Below, one piece after another: positions 1-9,593 of a stretch of DNA of 37,484 bases. This DNA is from Candidatus Bathyarchaeota archaeon (lineage in GTDB: Archaea > Thermoproteota > Bathyarchaeia > Bathyarchaeales > Bathyarchaeaceae): positions 1-37,484 of the forward strand of contig JAOUKN010000011.1 of assembly GCA_029882515.1 (NCBI GenBank), read 5' to 3'. Every line of letters starts with the position of its first letter. Position 1 is the first letter of the stretch. A model generated the notes under the pieces. The model was not told where the DNA came from and did no database searches. It saw only the letters and a list, made by a program, of their open reading frames with translations. Made by a program: the position numbers and the translations under genes.

Positions 1-387
1 CAGTCCATTGATGAACAAGTCATCGACAGTGTGACTTATCTAAAAAACCGACCCTATGAAGACCTTCAGATAGCATACGTTCAACTATCTGATGACCATA
101 GCACTTTGGAAGATAGCTACATTGACTTACTTACAAATCATAATGCTCTTCTAACAGACCATGGTTCCTTGAACTCTACCTACCATAGCCTTCTCTCGGA
201 TTATTCATCGCTACAAGCCAGTTGCAACGAACTAAGATCAAAGTATGAATTCGGAGGTGAAATGGCTAACTCCCTCAACCTGATGTACGTCTTTATTGAA
301 ATGACAGTAATCTTTCTCACAACAACAATCTACTTCGCACGGGCTCGTATCTACTCTGCACTGCGAAAACCTGAACAACAAACTTAG
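1..387 (+). CDS. C-terminal part of a coiled-coil protein with a C-terminal transmembrane helix (5' truncated by window edge)
   Basis: The frame stays open upstream of the GTG at 31 to base 1. Heptad-like L/Y periodicity is followed by a hydrophobic segment LMYVFIEMTVIFLTTTIYF and a basic tail. Confidence 0.55.
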   Translation, partial: QSIDEQVIDSVTYLKNRPYEDLQIAYVQLSDDHSTLEDSYIDLLTNHNALLTDHGSLNSTYHSLLSDYSSLQASCNELRSKYEFGGEMANSLNLMYVFIEMTVIFLTTTIYFARARIYSALRKPEQQT

Positions 388-630
388 CGCCTCCTATTTT
401 CTCTTCATCTTGCGTTCAATAGGTATTTTAGCATCTATCGTGTGCGCATGAAATGTACATGCAAATCTGGTAAGAAGGATAGAAAGGCATAATCTTGCAG
501 CTCCACGAACTAGATTCACAGACACATGCAGTCCTGTTCAAAACATTCTCCGTTTTTTCAAGGTGCTATCGTTGCCTATTTAGAAAAACTCTTATTGAAA
601 AGACAAATACAAGTCTGAACAAGACGTAAC

Positions 631-1374
631 ATGAAACACAAAATCCCTGCGCTCACGATCCTTCTCATACTCCTCGTTTCCCCACCACACAATACCGACG
701 CTTCAGAAGCAGAAACGATCATACCTGTGGCAGACAGCTATATCGACGCTTTTTCATTTAATGCCACCTATGGAGAGAGAGACTATCTCGAAGTTTCAGA
801 GTATGCAAGTGGACTCTGCATTGCATTCCTAATGTTTGACATCTCAGACGTTTCACACGTTCTCAACGCTTCTTCTGAAATAAAGTTGCGGCTCTACTGC
901 TTCTTCGTTGATGCCCCACACATCGTTGGGGTGCGTTGGTGTGTAAACAACACATGGAACGAAGAAAACCTAAATGCACAGCGTGCAGGCGGATTTTCCA
1001 GAACAGACGCTGAAGATGCGGCCATGGTTGACTCTGGAGAAGACTGGTACGAATGGAAAGTGACTAATTTCGTGACCCAAGCAACAGAAGAAAACTATGA
1101 AAAAATAACATTGACTTTGGAGGTCGAAGACCCACTCCAAGGAGTTGCCCGCGCACTGTACGCCTCGAAAGACCAAACAACCCAAGAATGGCTCGAGTAC
1201 AGTCCACAACTAGTTTTCACATATCTTGAGCCTGAGGCAAATTCTCCGGACATAACCATCATGGTAGCATTAGGGTTGGCAGTCGCTATAGTAATTGGTC
1301 TTTTAACCTACACCCTCTCGAAAAGGCGCACACGAAAAAGGAGGCACGCGCGCCGTAAAGCCTCTAAGCACTAA
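631..1374 (+). CDS. Secreted/membrane-anchored DNRLRE (CBM96-like) domain protein
   Basis: N-terminal signal peptide (MKHKIPALTILLILLVSPP), 'ADSYIDAFSFNATYGERDYLEVS..' typical of DNRLRE domains, C-terminal TM helix and Arg/Lys-rich tail. Confidence 0.6.
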   Translation: MKHKIPALTILLILLVSPPHNTDASEAETIIPVADSYIDAFSFNATYGERDYLEVSEYASGLCIAFLMFDISDVSHVLNASSEIKLRLYCFFVDAPHIVGVRWCVNNTWNEENLNAQRAGGFSRTDAEDAAMVDSGEDWYEWKVTNFVTQATEENYEKITLTLEVEDPLQGVARALYASKDQTTQEWLEYSPQLVFTYLEPEANSPDITIMVALGLAVAIVIGLLTYTLSKRRTRKRRHARRKASKH

Positions 1375-1400
1375 GACATCGTGACTTTACTACATTCTGT

Positions 1401-2522
1401 CTATTGCAGAGAATTCGCCGATTCAATATTTCCAGCATTTAGTTCTTCCAACACTATGCCAACTATCTTACTACCAGCATTTCCGTCTCCATACGGAGAA
1501 AACTGGGGAAAATCAAACTTGCCCTCTAAAGTTCGTTCTATCGCATCAAGGATACCGTGCTTATCTACACCAACTACTTTGGCGAATCCATTTTCAACTG
1601 CTTCAGGTCGTTCTGTAGAAAGCCGTGTTACCAAGACTGGCTTTCGCAGATTTGGAGCAGTAGCCTCTTCTTGGAGTCCACCTGAATCAGTTATTATCAT
1701 TCTACATCCTTTCATCAATAACAAAAAGTCGAAGTATCCTAGGGGTGGCAGTATCTGCACATTTTCTGCAGATACAAAATTCCTCCACAATTTATGCTGA
1801 CGCAGGCGCTTTCGAGTTCTCGGATGAAGGGGATAAACGATTGGAACAGGTGCCTCAACGAAGGATTCTACAAGGTTTCTGAGGACAACTGGGTCGTCAA
1901 CATTCTCGGTTCTATGGGCTGTTACAAGCGCGAACTCCTTGAATCGTATCTTTTCTAAGATAGTGGACTTCTTTTCTGCAATAGGGAGGTGTTGCATCAC
2001 AGCATCAATCACAGTATTGCCTGTGACGTAAATCTTGCCCCAAACACTTTCTCTTTCAAGGTTTTTTCTCGCCCTATCAGTAGGTGCAAACAGATAAGTA
2101 GATGCATGGTCTACCAGACGTCGGTTGTGCTCCTCAGGCATACGTAAATCAAAACTTCGCAAACCAGCCTCCACATGACCAACTGGAACGTCAAGCTTCA
2201 CTGCGGCAAGGGCTGAAGCCAACACTCCATTAGTATCACCTTCCACTAGAACCAGTCTCGGCTTAACCTTTTCCATGAGTCTCCCTAAAATCATAATTAT
2301 CCTGCTAGTCTGAACACACGGCGAATAAACCTTAATCTTAAACCCATAATCTGGTTCGGGCAATCCAAGTTCTTCAATAAATTGTTGAGACATATTGTAG
2401 TCGTAATGCTGCCCACAATGAACGAACACAAATGGGATTGAATTATTCTGGAATGCTTTAACTATGGGTGCCATCTTGATTATTTCAGGTCTTGTCCCAG
2501 CGATAAGCACAATATCATTCAT
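1401..2522 (-). CDS. wecB: UDP-N-acetylglucosamine 2-epimerase (non-hydrolyzing)
   Basis: MNDIVLIAGTRPEIIKMAPIV, GHVEAGLRSFDLRMPEEHNRRLVDHAS, VTAHRTENVD, ITDSGGLQEEA. The true start is probably 2522, because the upstream ORF extension is low-complexity antisense sequence. Confidence 0.93.
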   Translation of the reverse strand: MNDIVLIAGTRPEIIKMAPIVKAFQNNSIPFVFVHCGQHYDYNMSQQFIEELGLPEPDYGFKIKVYSPCVQTSRIIMILGRLMEKVKPRLVLVEGDTNGVLASALAAVKLDVPVGHVEAGLRSFDLRMPEEHNRRLVDHASTYLFAPTDRARKNLERESVWGKIYVTGNTVIDAVMQHLPIAEKKSTILEKIRFKEFALVTAHRTENVDDPVVLRNLVESFVEAPVPIVYPLHPRTRKRLRQHKLWRNFVSAENVQILPPLGYFDFLLLMKGCRMIITDSGGLQEEATAPNLRKPVLVTRLSTERPEAVENGFAKVVGVDKHGILDAIERTLEGKFDFPQFSPYGDGNAGSKIVGIVLEELNAGNIESANSLQ

Positions 2523-2688
2523 TGAACTCCACCTGGTTTTGTGTTTTCTATGTATGTTCGACAATTTGTAATTAAATTTGTTACAATCGGATTGTGAACA
2601 TGAACCGCATCGGCTCTTATTTGGCAGTGGGGTGCACGTGCTTTGCGTGCCAAGCCTAAACTCTTTTATGCGCAGAGAGCGAGTTTTG

Positions 2689-2880
2689 ATGGTGAAAAAA
2701 ATGGCAGAAACTGTAAAGGGACTTGGTGAAAGCATCGCGCTACTAGTTGAGAAACTTGCAGGAAAAGGATCTAACCTCGAACTTAGCTTCAACGATCTAA
2801 CACTTGAAGTTGCTGGGCTGAAAACGAAGGTAAATGGGTCAGTAGTATTAAACATTCTCTACGTGTCAAAAGAGAAGTAA
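2689..2880 (+). CDS. Small hypothetical protein
   Basis: 63-aa reading frame MVKKMAETVKGLGESIALLVEKLAGKGSNLELSFNDLTLEVAGLKTKVNGSV.. with protein-like composition. The ORF track start at 2578 is probably too early. Confidence 0.5.
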   Translation: MVKKMAETVKGLGESIALLVEKLAGKGSNLELSFNDLTLEVAGLKTKVNGSVVLNILYVSKEK

Positions 2881-2908
2881 CCCTTCTACCCATCTCTTCG
2901 GTGAGCCC

Positions 2909-3262
2909 TTGGAAATTCCAGTCTTGCTACTACATTTTCTTAAATCAGGGGAGATCAATCTTCTCACAAAAGGAATAAAACGTCTCAAGTTAAAGGCCAA
3001 AAACAAAAATATAGACATTAATCTGCTGGATAGTGAAATACTGAAAGATCTAATAAAATTTGGTTCAAGGAAGATTTCTCTGGGAAAACTGAGAAGCCTT
3101 AGGCATATTGCCGACAACCTGAAGAAAGAAGGGGTGACAGTAGCGATATATTATGAAAGCTCCATAATACTAAGATTGGGCTCTGAAGCAAATCCCAGTT
3201 TTCTCGGAGATGCCATAGAAATCAGAAACCTAAGCAAATTACTACGCCTATTTTTAATGTAG
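2909..3262 (+). CDS. Hypothetical protein, Lys/Leu/Ile-rich
   Basis: 117-aa ORF with TTG start. Family not recognised. Confidence 0.45.
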   Translation: MEIPVLLLHFLKSGEINLLTKGIKRLKLKAKNKNIDINLLDSEILKDLIKFGSRKISLGKLRSLRHIADNLKKEGVTVAIYYESSIILRLGSEANPSFLGDAIEIRNLSKLLRLFLM

Positions 3263-3274
3263 CATACATGCAAA

Positions 3275-3751
3275 TCACTTAAGACTATTCAGCACACACA
3301 ACAGGCTTTGTTTGTGTTTGAACATGCCTTTACACGCATTCATATACTCATTGAACAGAAGATCATTACCTTCTGGAAGATACTCAAAGGTATGTCCAAC
3401 TTTTTCGTATAGCCGCTTCATTATTTGAATCTCAAGAAGTTTAGCCCCATCTCCAAAGATCTTCTCAATAGCGTTGGCAAACTCCTCAATCTTGTTCGGA
3501 ATATCCATCTGCTTAATCCTAAAATTCTTTTCCAGATGATAATAAATCGCTTGCTTCGAGGAATCTCCTAGCGAAGATAGCCCTTCATCTATTGCTTCTA
3601 GCACAAACTCTTTGAACTCAGGATTACCTGGTAGCGGCTCTTTCAAGGCAGATACTTTCGCGCAGCTGTCACCTTGCTGCTTAGGTTTACCAGATATTGA
3701 AGGCACACATACTCGGTACATGTACCCATTGATTATGGTTTCACGTTTCAT
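3275..3751 (-). CDS. Hypothetical protein, possibly NitrOD5-type output domain
   Basis: 158 aa. Central segment FKEFVLEAIDEGLSSLGDSSKQAIYYHLEKNFRIKQMDIPNKIEEFANAIEKIFGDGAKLLEIQIMKRLYEKVG resembles a recurrent archaeal output-domain pattern. The assignment is from memory. Confidence 0.6.
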   Translation of the reverse strand: MKRETIINGYMYRVCVPSISGKPKQQGDSCAKVSALKEPLPGNPEFKEFVLEAIDEGLSSLGDSSKQAIYYHLEKNFRIKQMDIPNKIEEFANAIEKIFGDGAKLLEIQIMKRLYEKVGHTFEYLPEGNDLLFNEYMNACKGMFKHKQSLLCVLNSLK

Positions 3752-3969
3752 CCATTCAACCTCTTATCGTGTATTTTTGTCGAACTGTTTGGGTGTTGTA
3801 CTCGCATACATATGGTATCGTGAGACTTAATATATTACTTATTTCATCTCCGATATATTTCAAAATTCGATATATGGTCGCACATGCACCTATTCGCCTT
3901 CTAGGGATTACAAAGATCGCACATGTGTACTAATCGCGAGCACGATTTCGAATGCAGGATTGGAGCAAA

Positions 3970-5070
3970 TCACAGGTTATGCAGTGGAAAAACGGTTTTC
4001 TTCACCTGCGTAATGGTTTCTCGAACTTCTTCCAAGACTTCTGGATTCTGAAACTGCACGTTTTTGTCGAAGAGTTCGCGATACATCTTTTCATTTTTTG
4101 GCGTGACTCCAGCCACAGTGATAAACATTAAAGCCCAACATCTGGAAACGTTGCTAGGTTCATACCCTCCACCGCCAAATATTAGATATCGTCCGTCTGA
4201 AACCTTGTGCGCCAGCTGATGGAGAGTAGAACTGACCTCCACGTACGATTTGGTCGTCAAAGATAAACCTACCAACGGATCCTGATAGTGAGTATCCACA
4301 CCGAACTGGTTCAGCAGAATCTCCGGATCATATTTTTCAATTAGAGGGGGCACTATCTCGTTGAACGCCTCAAGGTATGCTTCATCGAAGGTCCCACGTG
4401 GTAAAGGCACGTTCACCGAATACCCTTTTCCTTCACCTTCACCTATCTCGTCTACACTTCCAGTTCCGGGATAGAATCTACCCAAAAAACCGCCCCCATA
4501 TCGGTGGAGCGAAATTGTCAGAACAGGCTCCTTGTAGAATATCCATTGAGTTCCATCTCCGTGGTGTCCATCTACGTCGACAATTGCAATCCTCTTTACA
4601 CCATGCCTTTGCTGAAGATGTCTCGCCGCTATGGCAACATCGTTAAACACACAAAACCCGGCGGCACTATTCCTTGTCGCATGGTGTAAACCGCCACCAA
4701 CATTAAATGCATGGTTAACATCACCACGCATGATGAGATCCGCTCCCAGGATTGAGCCACCAACCTTGGCACACGACGACACGTAAACCCCTTTTCGGGC
4801 GGGAGTATCACCGTAATCAAGGTAACCCGTTCCTTCGCCGCATTTTTTCTCCACACTTCTGATATATTCCTCTGAGTGAACCAACTTCAGATCCTCTTCG
4901 TTGGCGCGATCCGGCTTGTAGTGCTTCACGTTTTCGTTGAAAATTCCTAGTTTTTGGAGCAACTGAAATGTGTCTTTGTACCTTTGTGGTCTAAGCGGAT
5001 GGCTGGGTCCAAAATTGTAACCGAGATAATCATCATGATATATGAAGGCGGTCTTCGCAGTCATCTCCAT
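3970..5070 (-). CDS. Histone deacetylase family protein (AcuC/HDAC-like)
   Basis: GGGLHHA, VDVDGHHGDGTQWIFY, ISLHRYGGGFLGRFYPGTG, LNQFGVDTHYQDPL, FGGGGY. The start at 5070 (MEMTAKTAFIYHDDYLGYNFGPSHPLRP) has a GAGAG-type SD upstream. The ORF track extends to 5133. Confidence 0.9.
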   Translation of the reverse strand: MEMTAKTAFIYHDDYLGYNFGPSHPLRPQRYKDTFQLLQKLGIFNENVKHYKPDRANEEDLKLVHSEEYIRSVEKKCGEGTGYLDYGDTPARKGVYVSSCAKVGGSILGADLIMRGDVNHAFNVGGGLHHATRNSAAGFCVFNDVAIAARHLQQRHGVKRIAIVDVDGHHGDGTQWIFYKEPVLTISLHRYGGGFLGRFYPGTGSVDEIGEGEGKGYSVNVPLPRGTFDEAYLEAFNEIVPPLIEKYDPEILLNQFGVDTHYQDPLVGLSLTTKSYVEVSSTLHQLAHKVSDGRYLIFGGGGYEPSNVSRCWALMFITVAGVTPKNEKMYRELFDKNVQFQNPEVLEEVRETITQVKKTVFPLHNL

Positions 5071-5361
5071 CACTCTCTTGTACTCTTTCAGAGTACTCAT
5101 ACATAAGACTACTTTTCTTCCATCCATGCACACGCGCGCGCAGAGAAAGAGTCCAATTTACAAGTTAAATCTGAGTGAATACACAGAAGACTGTTAGAGA
5201 CAGTTGCATACGCGAATAAGAATTTTATCGTCTTCTTCACACAATAGTTTCTCTGCAGTCTCTTTATGTCTCCATGGTCTCTGTATTTTCTTCTCACTTG
5301 AAATCATGATGCCTCAAACTTTAAATGCCGGAATTGTTGTTGTTAAACATGGAGAGTTAGA

Positions 5362-6594
5362 ATGAATAGGCAAGTTTCTGCATTAATGTTTATAGTATCG
5401 ATGTTTATAGTAATGTTATTGTTAATTCTCGCTGCTAAGACTTACTCATCTAGTTCTGGGATGCCAGCCACGGAATGGAGTAAGACGTATGGAGGAGCAG
5501 GCGACGATAGTGCGCTGTCTGTGGTTTGGACAAGTGACAGAGGATATGTGATAGCAGGACATACTGAGTCTTATGGTGCTGGTGGCTCAGACTTCTGGCT
5601 GGTTAAAACAGATTCGTCTGGAAGTTTGGAATGGAACAAAACGTATGGAGGACCAAGCGACGACTTCGCTAGATCCGTTGTTCAAGCTGATGATGGAGGA
5701 TACGCAATAACAGGCTTCACTAAGTCGTATGGTGCTGGTGATGATTTTGATTTTTGGCTGGTTAAAACCGATTCTTCGGGCAACAGACTGTGGAGCAAAA
5801 CATACGGAGAAGGCAGTCAAGCCTTTTCTCTGATTCAAACCAATGACGGAGGATACGCAATAACAGGTGACCATTTCGTGTTAGTCAAGACAGACACGTA
5901 TGGAAACAAGGAATGGAGTCAAACATACGGAGCAGCAGGGTCTGCATATAGTTGGTGTTTGATTGAGACAAGTGATGGAGGATATGCGATAACAGGAGGT
6001 TGCCAGCTTGTTGACGAGGAATGGAATGATTTTTGGCTGGTTAAAACAGACTCGTTAGGAAATATGGAGTGGAACAGGACGTACGGAAGATCAGGTGATG
6101 ATTTTGCGTATTCTCTGGTTCAGACAAATGATGGAGGATACGCAATCGCAGGCAGAACAGGCTATAACTATGATTCTCCTGACTATGATTTCTGGCTGGT
6201 TAAGACGGATGCAAATGGACATGTGGAGTGGAACAAAACATATGGAAGAACGGACAATGACCGTGCTTATTCTGTTTTGCAGACCTCTGATGGAGGCTAC
6301 GCGTTGGTTGGACGCTCACATTTTTGGGGATTTGAGCATGGAAACAGCTCCGACGTCTGGTTTATTAAGGTTGATCGGTCTGGAGATGCCCAGTGGAACA
6401 AGACCTTTGGTGGAGCCGACTGGGATTGGGCATGGTCCTTTGTGCAAATCTCTGATGGAAGCTACACAATAGCAGGGCACACTAAGTCTTACGGTGCTGG
6501 TGGCGATGACTTCTGGTTGTTTAGGGTTGCTGCACTCACACACGAATTCGATGTTGTCATAGAAGACATTCATTACGGAGCGCGCGTGCGTTGA
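5362..6594 (+). CDS. Secreted repeat protein with about 50-aa beta-propeller-like repeats (YGG..DD.A.SVVQT.DGGY.I.G.T.SYG...DFWLVKTDSSG...W)
   Basis: N-terminal hydrophobic signal/TM segment plus at least six tandem repeats of the DGGYAI-AG...DFWLVKTD motif. The C-terminus ends shortly after the repeats. Confidence 0.8.
   Translation: MNRQVSALMFIVSMFIVMLLLILAAKTYSSSSGMPATEWSKTYGGAGDDSALSVVWTSDRGYVIAGHTESYGAGGSDFWLVKTDSSGSLEWNKTYGGPSDDFARSVVQADDGGYAITGFTKSYGAGDDFDFWLVKTDSSGNRLWSKTYGEGSQAFSLIQTNDGGYAITGDHFVLVKTDTYGNKEWSQTYGAAGSAYSWCLIETSDGGYAITGGCQLVDEEWNDFWLVKTDSLGNMEWNRTYGRSGDDFAYSLVQTNDGGYAIAGRTGYNYDSPDYDFWLVKTDANGHVEWNKTYGRTDNDRAYSVLQTSDGGYALVGRSHFWGFEHGNSSDVWFIKVDRSGDAQWNKTFGGADWDWAWSFVQISDGSYTIAGHTKSYGAGGDDFWLFRVAALTHEFDVVIEDIHYGARVR
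5460..6520 (+). repeat. Tandem coding repeats (about 150 bp per unit)
   Basis: Recurring DNA such as 'gatggaggatacgcaat' and 'gatttttggctggttaaaac' at about 5690, 5750, 5845, 6030, 6130 and 6190. Confidence 0.75.
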
Positions 6595-6656
6595 AGCGCC
6601 TTATGGAACCAGAATCGGTATTAATGTCTCACCTGTCGCGAAAGCTTCTAAGCGCT

Positions 6657-6854
6657 TTAGCTGATTCTCCCCTCTCTTGGTTTGAGGTTAACTAGTGTAC
6701 CTATTTCCAAGCTTGTCAAAAGCTCCGCGTAAGCCTTCAATGTCGCACTCTTTTCCTCCACATTCGGCATAGCATCTATCTCTTTACGCATACGCACCAA
6801 GTCCCTTTTGATATTGCGTACAACTTCAAGGTCCTTCAAATCCACCAACCCCAA
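6657..6854 (-). CDS. Small hypothetical protein
   Basis: 65 aa: MGLVDLKDLEVVRNIKRDLVRMRKEIDAMPNVEEKSATLKAYAELLTSLEIGTLVNLKPREGRIS. Helical, protein-like composition. Confidence 0.45.
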   Translation of the reverse strand: MGLVDLKDLEVVRNIKRDLVRMRKEIDAMPNVEEKSATLKAYAELLTSLEIGTLVNLKPREGRIS

Positions 6855-7084
6855 TTCGCTAAACTAGTTCACGTGGAAGCTATCATCTGCTTTGTTAACA
6901 TGCAGAAATATTGCACCATGTATGAGGGCACACAAAAGAACATGAAAAGCGACGCCACGTTTTAACCATATGTGTAATAAAAGCAAGACTCTTTGCCACT
7001 TTTGAAGCGAAATGATGTAAAACACCCTAGACACGTGTACAAAGAACAGAATACATATAAACTCTGTTAAAGACGCGTGTACGC

Positions 7085-7708
7085 ATGACACCACTTTACA
7101 CCTTCCTAAAATATTGCGAAAATAGCAAACTGGAAAAGGAGATACTCGATTGCGGCGCTGGCGGGAAAAAGCCACCTCTTTACATTTTCCATCTGTTCGG
7201 TTACAAGACGCACGGTGTCGACATCTCTGAAGAACAACTGAGAAAAGCCCATGAGTTCTGTAAAGAAAAACGGATCGACTTAGACATACGAAAGGGGGAT
7301 ATGCGAAATCTGCCGTTTGAAGATTGTTCTATCAGTTTTGTCTATTCCTATGACACTATATTTCATATGCCGAAGAAAGAGATATCTATTGCAATGGAGG
7401 AAATGAAGCGAGTGTTGAAGAAGGAAGGCTTGCTGTTTGTGAACTTCGTTTCCACTGAGCACAGTGGATTTGGAAAAGGTGAGATAATTGAAGCAGGAGA
7501 ATTTCTACAGAATGGGCGTCATGAAAAAGTCCATATCAGTTACTATGAAGATGATGCGCCAGATCAATATTTCAATGGTCTAGCGATGCTATGCAAGGAA
7601 AAGAGAATTATGGAATTTACGCGCGAAGGTGCACGCGCGCTGGGGTTCAACGTGGACAGAAAAAAACATGTATATGCATCGCTAGATTATGTTGCCAGAA
7701 AGAAATAA
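7085..7708 (+). CDS. Class I SAM-dependent methyltransferase
   Basis: EILDCGAGGKKPPLYIFHLFGYKTHGVDISEEQLRKA, KGDMRNLPFEDCSISFVYSYDTIFHM, EEMKRVLKKEGLLFVNF. Confidence 0.85.
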   Translation: MTPLYTFLKYCENSKLEKEILDCGAGGKKPPLYIFHLFGYKTHGVDISEEQLRKAHEFCKEKRIDLDIRKGDMRNLPFEDCSISFVYSYDTIFHMPKKEISIAMEEMKRVLKKEGLLFVNFVSTEHSGFGKGEIIEAGEFLQNGRHEKVHISYYEDDAPDQYFNGLAMLCKEKRIMEFTREGARALGFNVDRKKHVYASLDYVARKK

Positions 7709-7805
7709 TCTACTGTCCGATGAAGACAAACCACTAGGTAAAATTCGGCTGTAGAAATAGGCTTGATGCGCGTGCTTTCTGAGTTAAGCCTAAATAAACA
7801 ATGTT

Positions 7806-8897
7806 ATGACCGAATTAGTGATGCTCATGCATAAAACGAACTCGGAGAAATTGTTATCTATTGAAAATCTCAAAACCCATTTTTACAGTAGAGAAGGAAC
7901 GATAAAGGCTGTTGACGGGGTAAGTCTCAATATCTTCCGAGGGACAACTGTTGGGCTGGTAGGTGAAACTGGATCTGGCAAGACAACAGTTGCGCTTTCA
8001 ATCCTAAGGTTGATTCCACACCTTCTTAGAACAAGATCTGCGGTAAGGTCAATTCCTCTTCTCCATAGAACCAGATCTCAAGTTTTCAAGATAGTTCCAG
8101 AAGTTGTTTCGACAGGTGAAATTGTCGATGGAAAAATACTCTTCAAGGAACGAGATCTGCTCGAATTGTCAGAAGAAGAGATGAGAGAGATAAGAGGAAG
8201 AGAGATATCAATGATCTTCCAAGACCCCATTGCTTCGATGCATCCAATGATGATGATCGGATACCAAGTGGGAGAGCCAAAAGGAGCACACGAAAAAATA
8301 AGGCGGGAAAGGATAAGGGAGATTGTTTTGGAATACCTTGGAAAAGTTCAGCTGGCCGACGCTAAAAAAAGATATTACCATGACCCGTATAGATTCAGTG
8401 GAGGCGAAGGGCAAAGAATAATGATTGCTATGGCACTCATGTGTAATCCATCCTTACTCATAGCTGATGAACCTACAAAATCGTTGGATGTACTGGTGCA
8501 AAGACAAGTGTTGGAGGTAATAAAAAGGATGAAGAGAGAGTTCGATTTTTCAATGCTTTTGATGACCCATGATCTAGGAGTAGTAGCTGAGATGTCTGAT
8601 TACGTCGGAGTTATGTATGCTGGGAAACTAGTGGAGTATGGCGATGTCCTAACTATTTTCAAAAAGCCCACACATCCTTATACAAAAGCACTGTTGGGTT
8701 CTGTGCTAAGAATTGATAGAAAAACAAAAATCGAGGGAATACCCGGATCTTCACCTGATCCTTGTAATTTGCCTAAAGGCTGCAGATTCCATCCAAGATG
8801 TAAATACTCACAGAAAATATGTCGTGAAGAAGAACCAGAACCTGTAGAAATAGAGCCATGCCATTTAGTGGCTTGTTCAAGAGCACATAATATCTAG
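7806..8897 (+). CDS. ABC transporter ATP-binding protein, OppD/DppD family
   Basis: Walker A GETGSGKTT, Q-loop MIFQDPIASMHP, signature FSGGEGQR, Walker B LLIADEPTKSLDV, H-loop MTHDLG, and the OppD C-terminal Cys motif CRFHPRCKYSQKIC. Confidence 0.9.
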   Translation: MTELVMLMHKTNSEKLLSIENLKTHFYSREGTIKAVDGVSLNIFRGTTVGLVGETGSGKTTVALSILRLIPHLLRTRSAVRSIPLLHRTRSQVFKIVPEVVSTGEIVDGKILFKERDLLELSEEEMREIRGREISMIFQDPIASMHPMMMIGYQVGEPKGAHEKIRRERIREIVLEYLGKVQLADAKKRYYHDPYRFSGGEGQRIMIAMALMCNPSLLIADEPTKSLDVLVQRQVLEVIKRMKREFDFSMLLMTHDLGVVAEMSDYVGVMYAGKLVEYGDVLTIFKKPTHPYTKALLGSVLRIDRKTKIEGIPGSSPDPCNLPKGCRFHPRCKYSQKICREEEPEPVEIEPCHLVACSRAHNI

Positions 8898-9019
8898 AAT
8901 TAGTTTAGATCTCAAGTGCATATATGCAATATTATGCGCATATGCTCTAACTCATGCATGTACCATTGAGGAAAAATAGTTTTACGCCCACACGAAATAA
9001 CTTCAGAAGGTGAGAGAGT

Positions 9020-9478
9020 TTGAATAAAGAACATTGGAGTCCTCCAAAATGGATATACCGAGACAAGCGACCTACAAACGATAATACATATTTTGAAAAC
9101 ATGACCCGAGTTATCTTCCTTGCAGGGTTAAGCTGGAAAATGATAGATGAAAAGTGGCCAAATTTCAGGCAAGCCTTTAAGAACTTCTCCGTAGACGAAG
9201 TTGCAAAATTTGGCGAAAAGGACATAGAACGACTTCTGACCGATGCAAGTATAGTGAGAAATCGCGCAAAAATAACTGCGGCAATTAACAATGCAAAACA
9301 GTTCCAAGACATAAGAAAAGAGTACGGGTCGTTCCGGTCATACCTCGATAGCCTCGATAAATCCAACAACGCGTTAGTTATCAAGGATCTTGGCAAGAAA
9401 TTCAATCGAATAGGACCCTCTTCAGCAAACATCTTTCTATACAGTGTCGGAGAAAACGTAACGCCTCAAGAAGAATAA
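9020..9478 (+). CDS. DNA-3-methyladenine glycosylase I (Tag)-like HhH protein
   Basis: FLAGLSWKMIDEKWPNFRQAFKNFSVDEVAKFGEKDIERLLTDASIVRNRAKITAAINNAK is typical of the Tag family. Confidence 0.8.
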   Translation: MNKEHWSPPKWIYRDKRPTNDNTYFENMTRVIFLAGLSWKMIDEKWPNFRQAFKNFSVDEVAKFGEKDIERLLTDASIVRNRAKITAAINNAKQFQDIRKEYGSFRSYLDSLDKSNNALVIKDLGKKFNRIGPSSANIFLYSVGENVTPQEE

Positions 9479-9593
9479 AAAAAATGCATTTTCATGCATA
9501 GAGGCTCTTTTATCTCTTACTAACGCGTGGCATTTGCGTTACAGAACAGCAGACTCTTATATCGTTTGGGCTAATTAATCTAATGTACTTCGG

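Noticed and set aside
970-1209. 79-aa minus-strand ORF opposite the DNRLRE protein
   Set aside because: Cys/Phe-rich antisense translation with no motif; the sense ORF is better supported.
4377-4856. Several short ORFs overlapping the HDAC gene (4377-4646 +, 4504-4689 +, 4629-4856 -)
   Set aside because: All lie inside the well-supported deacetylase frame and show no conserved motifs.
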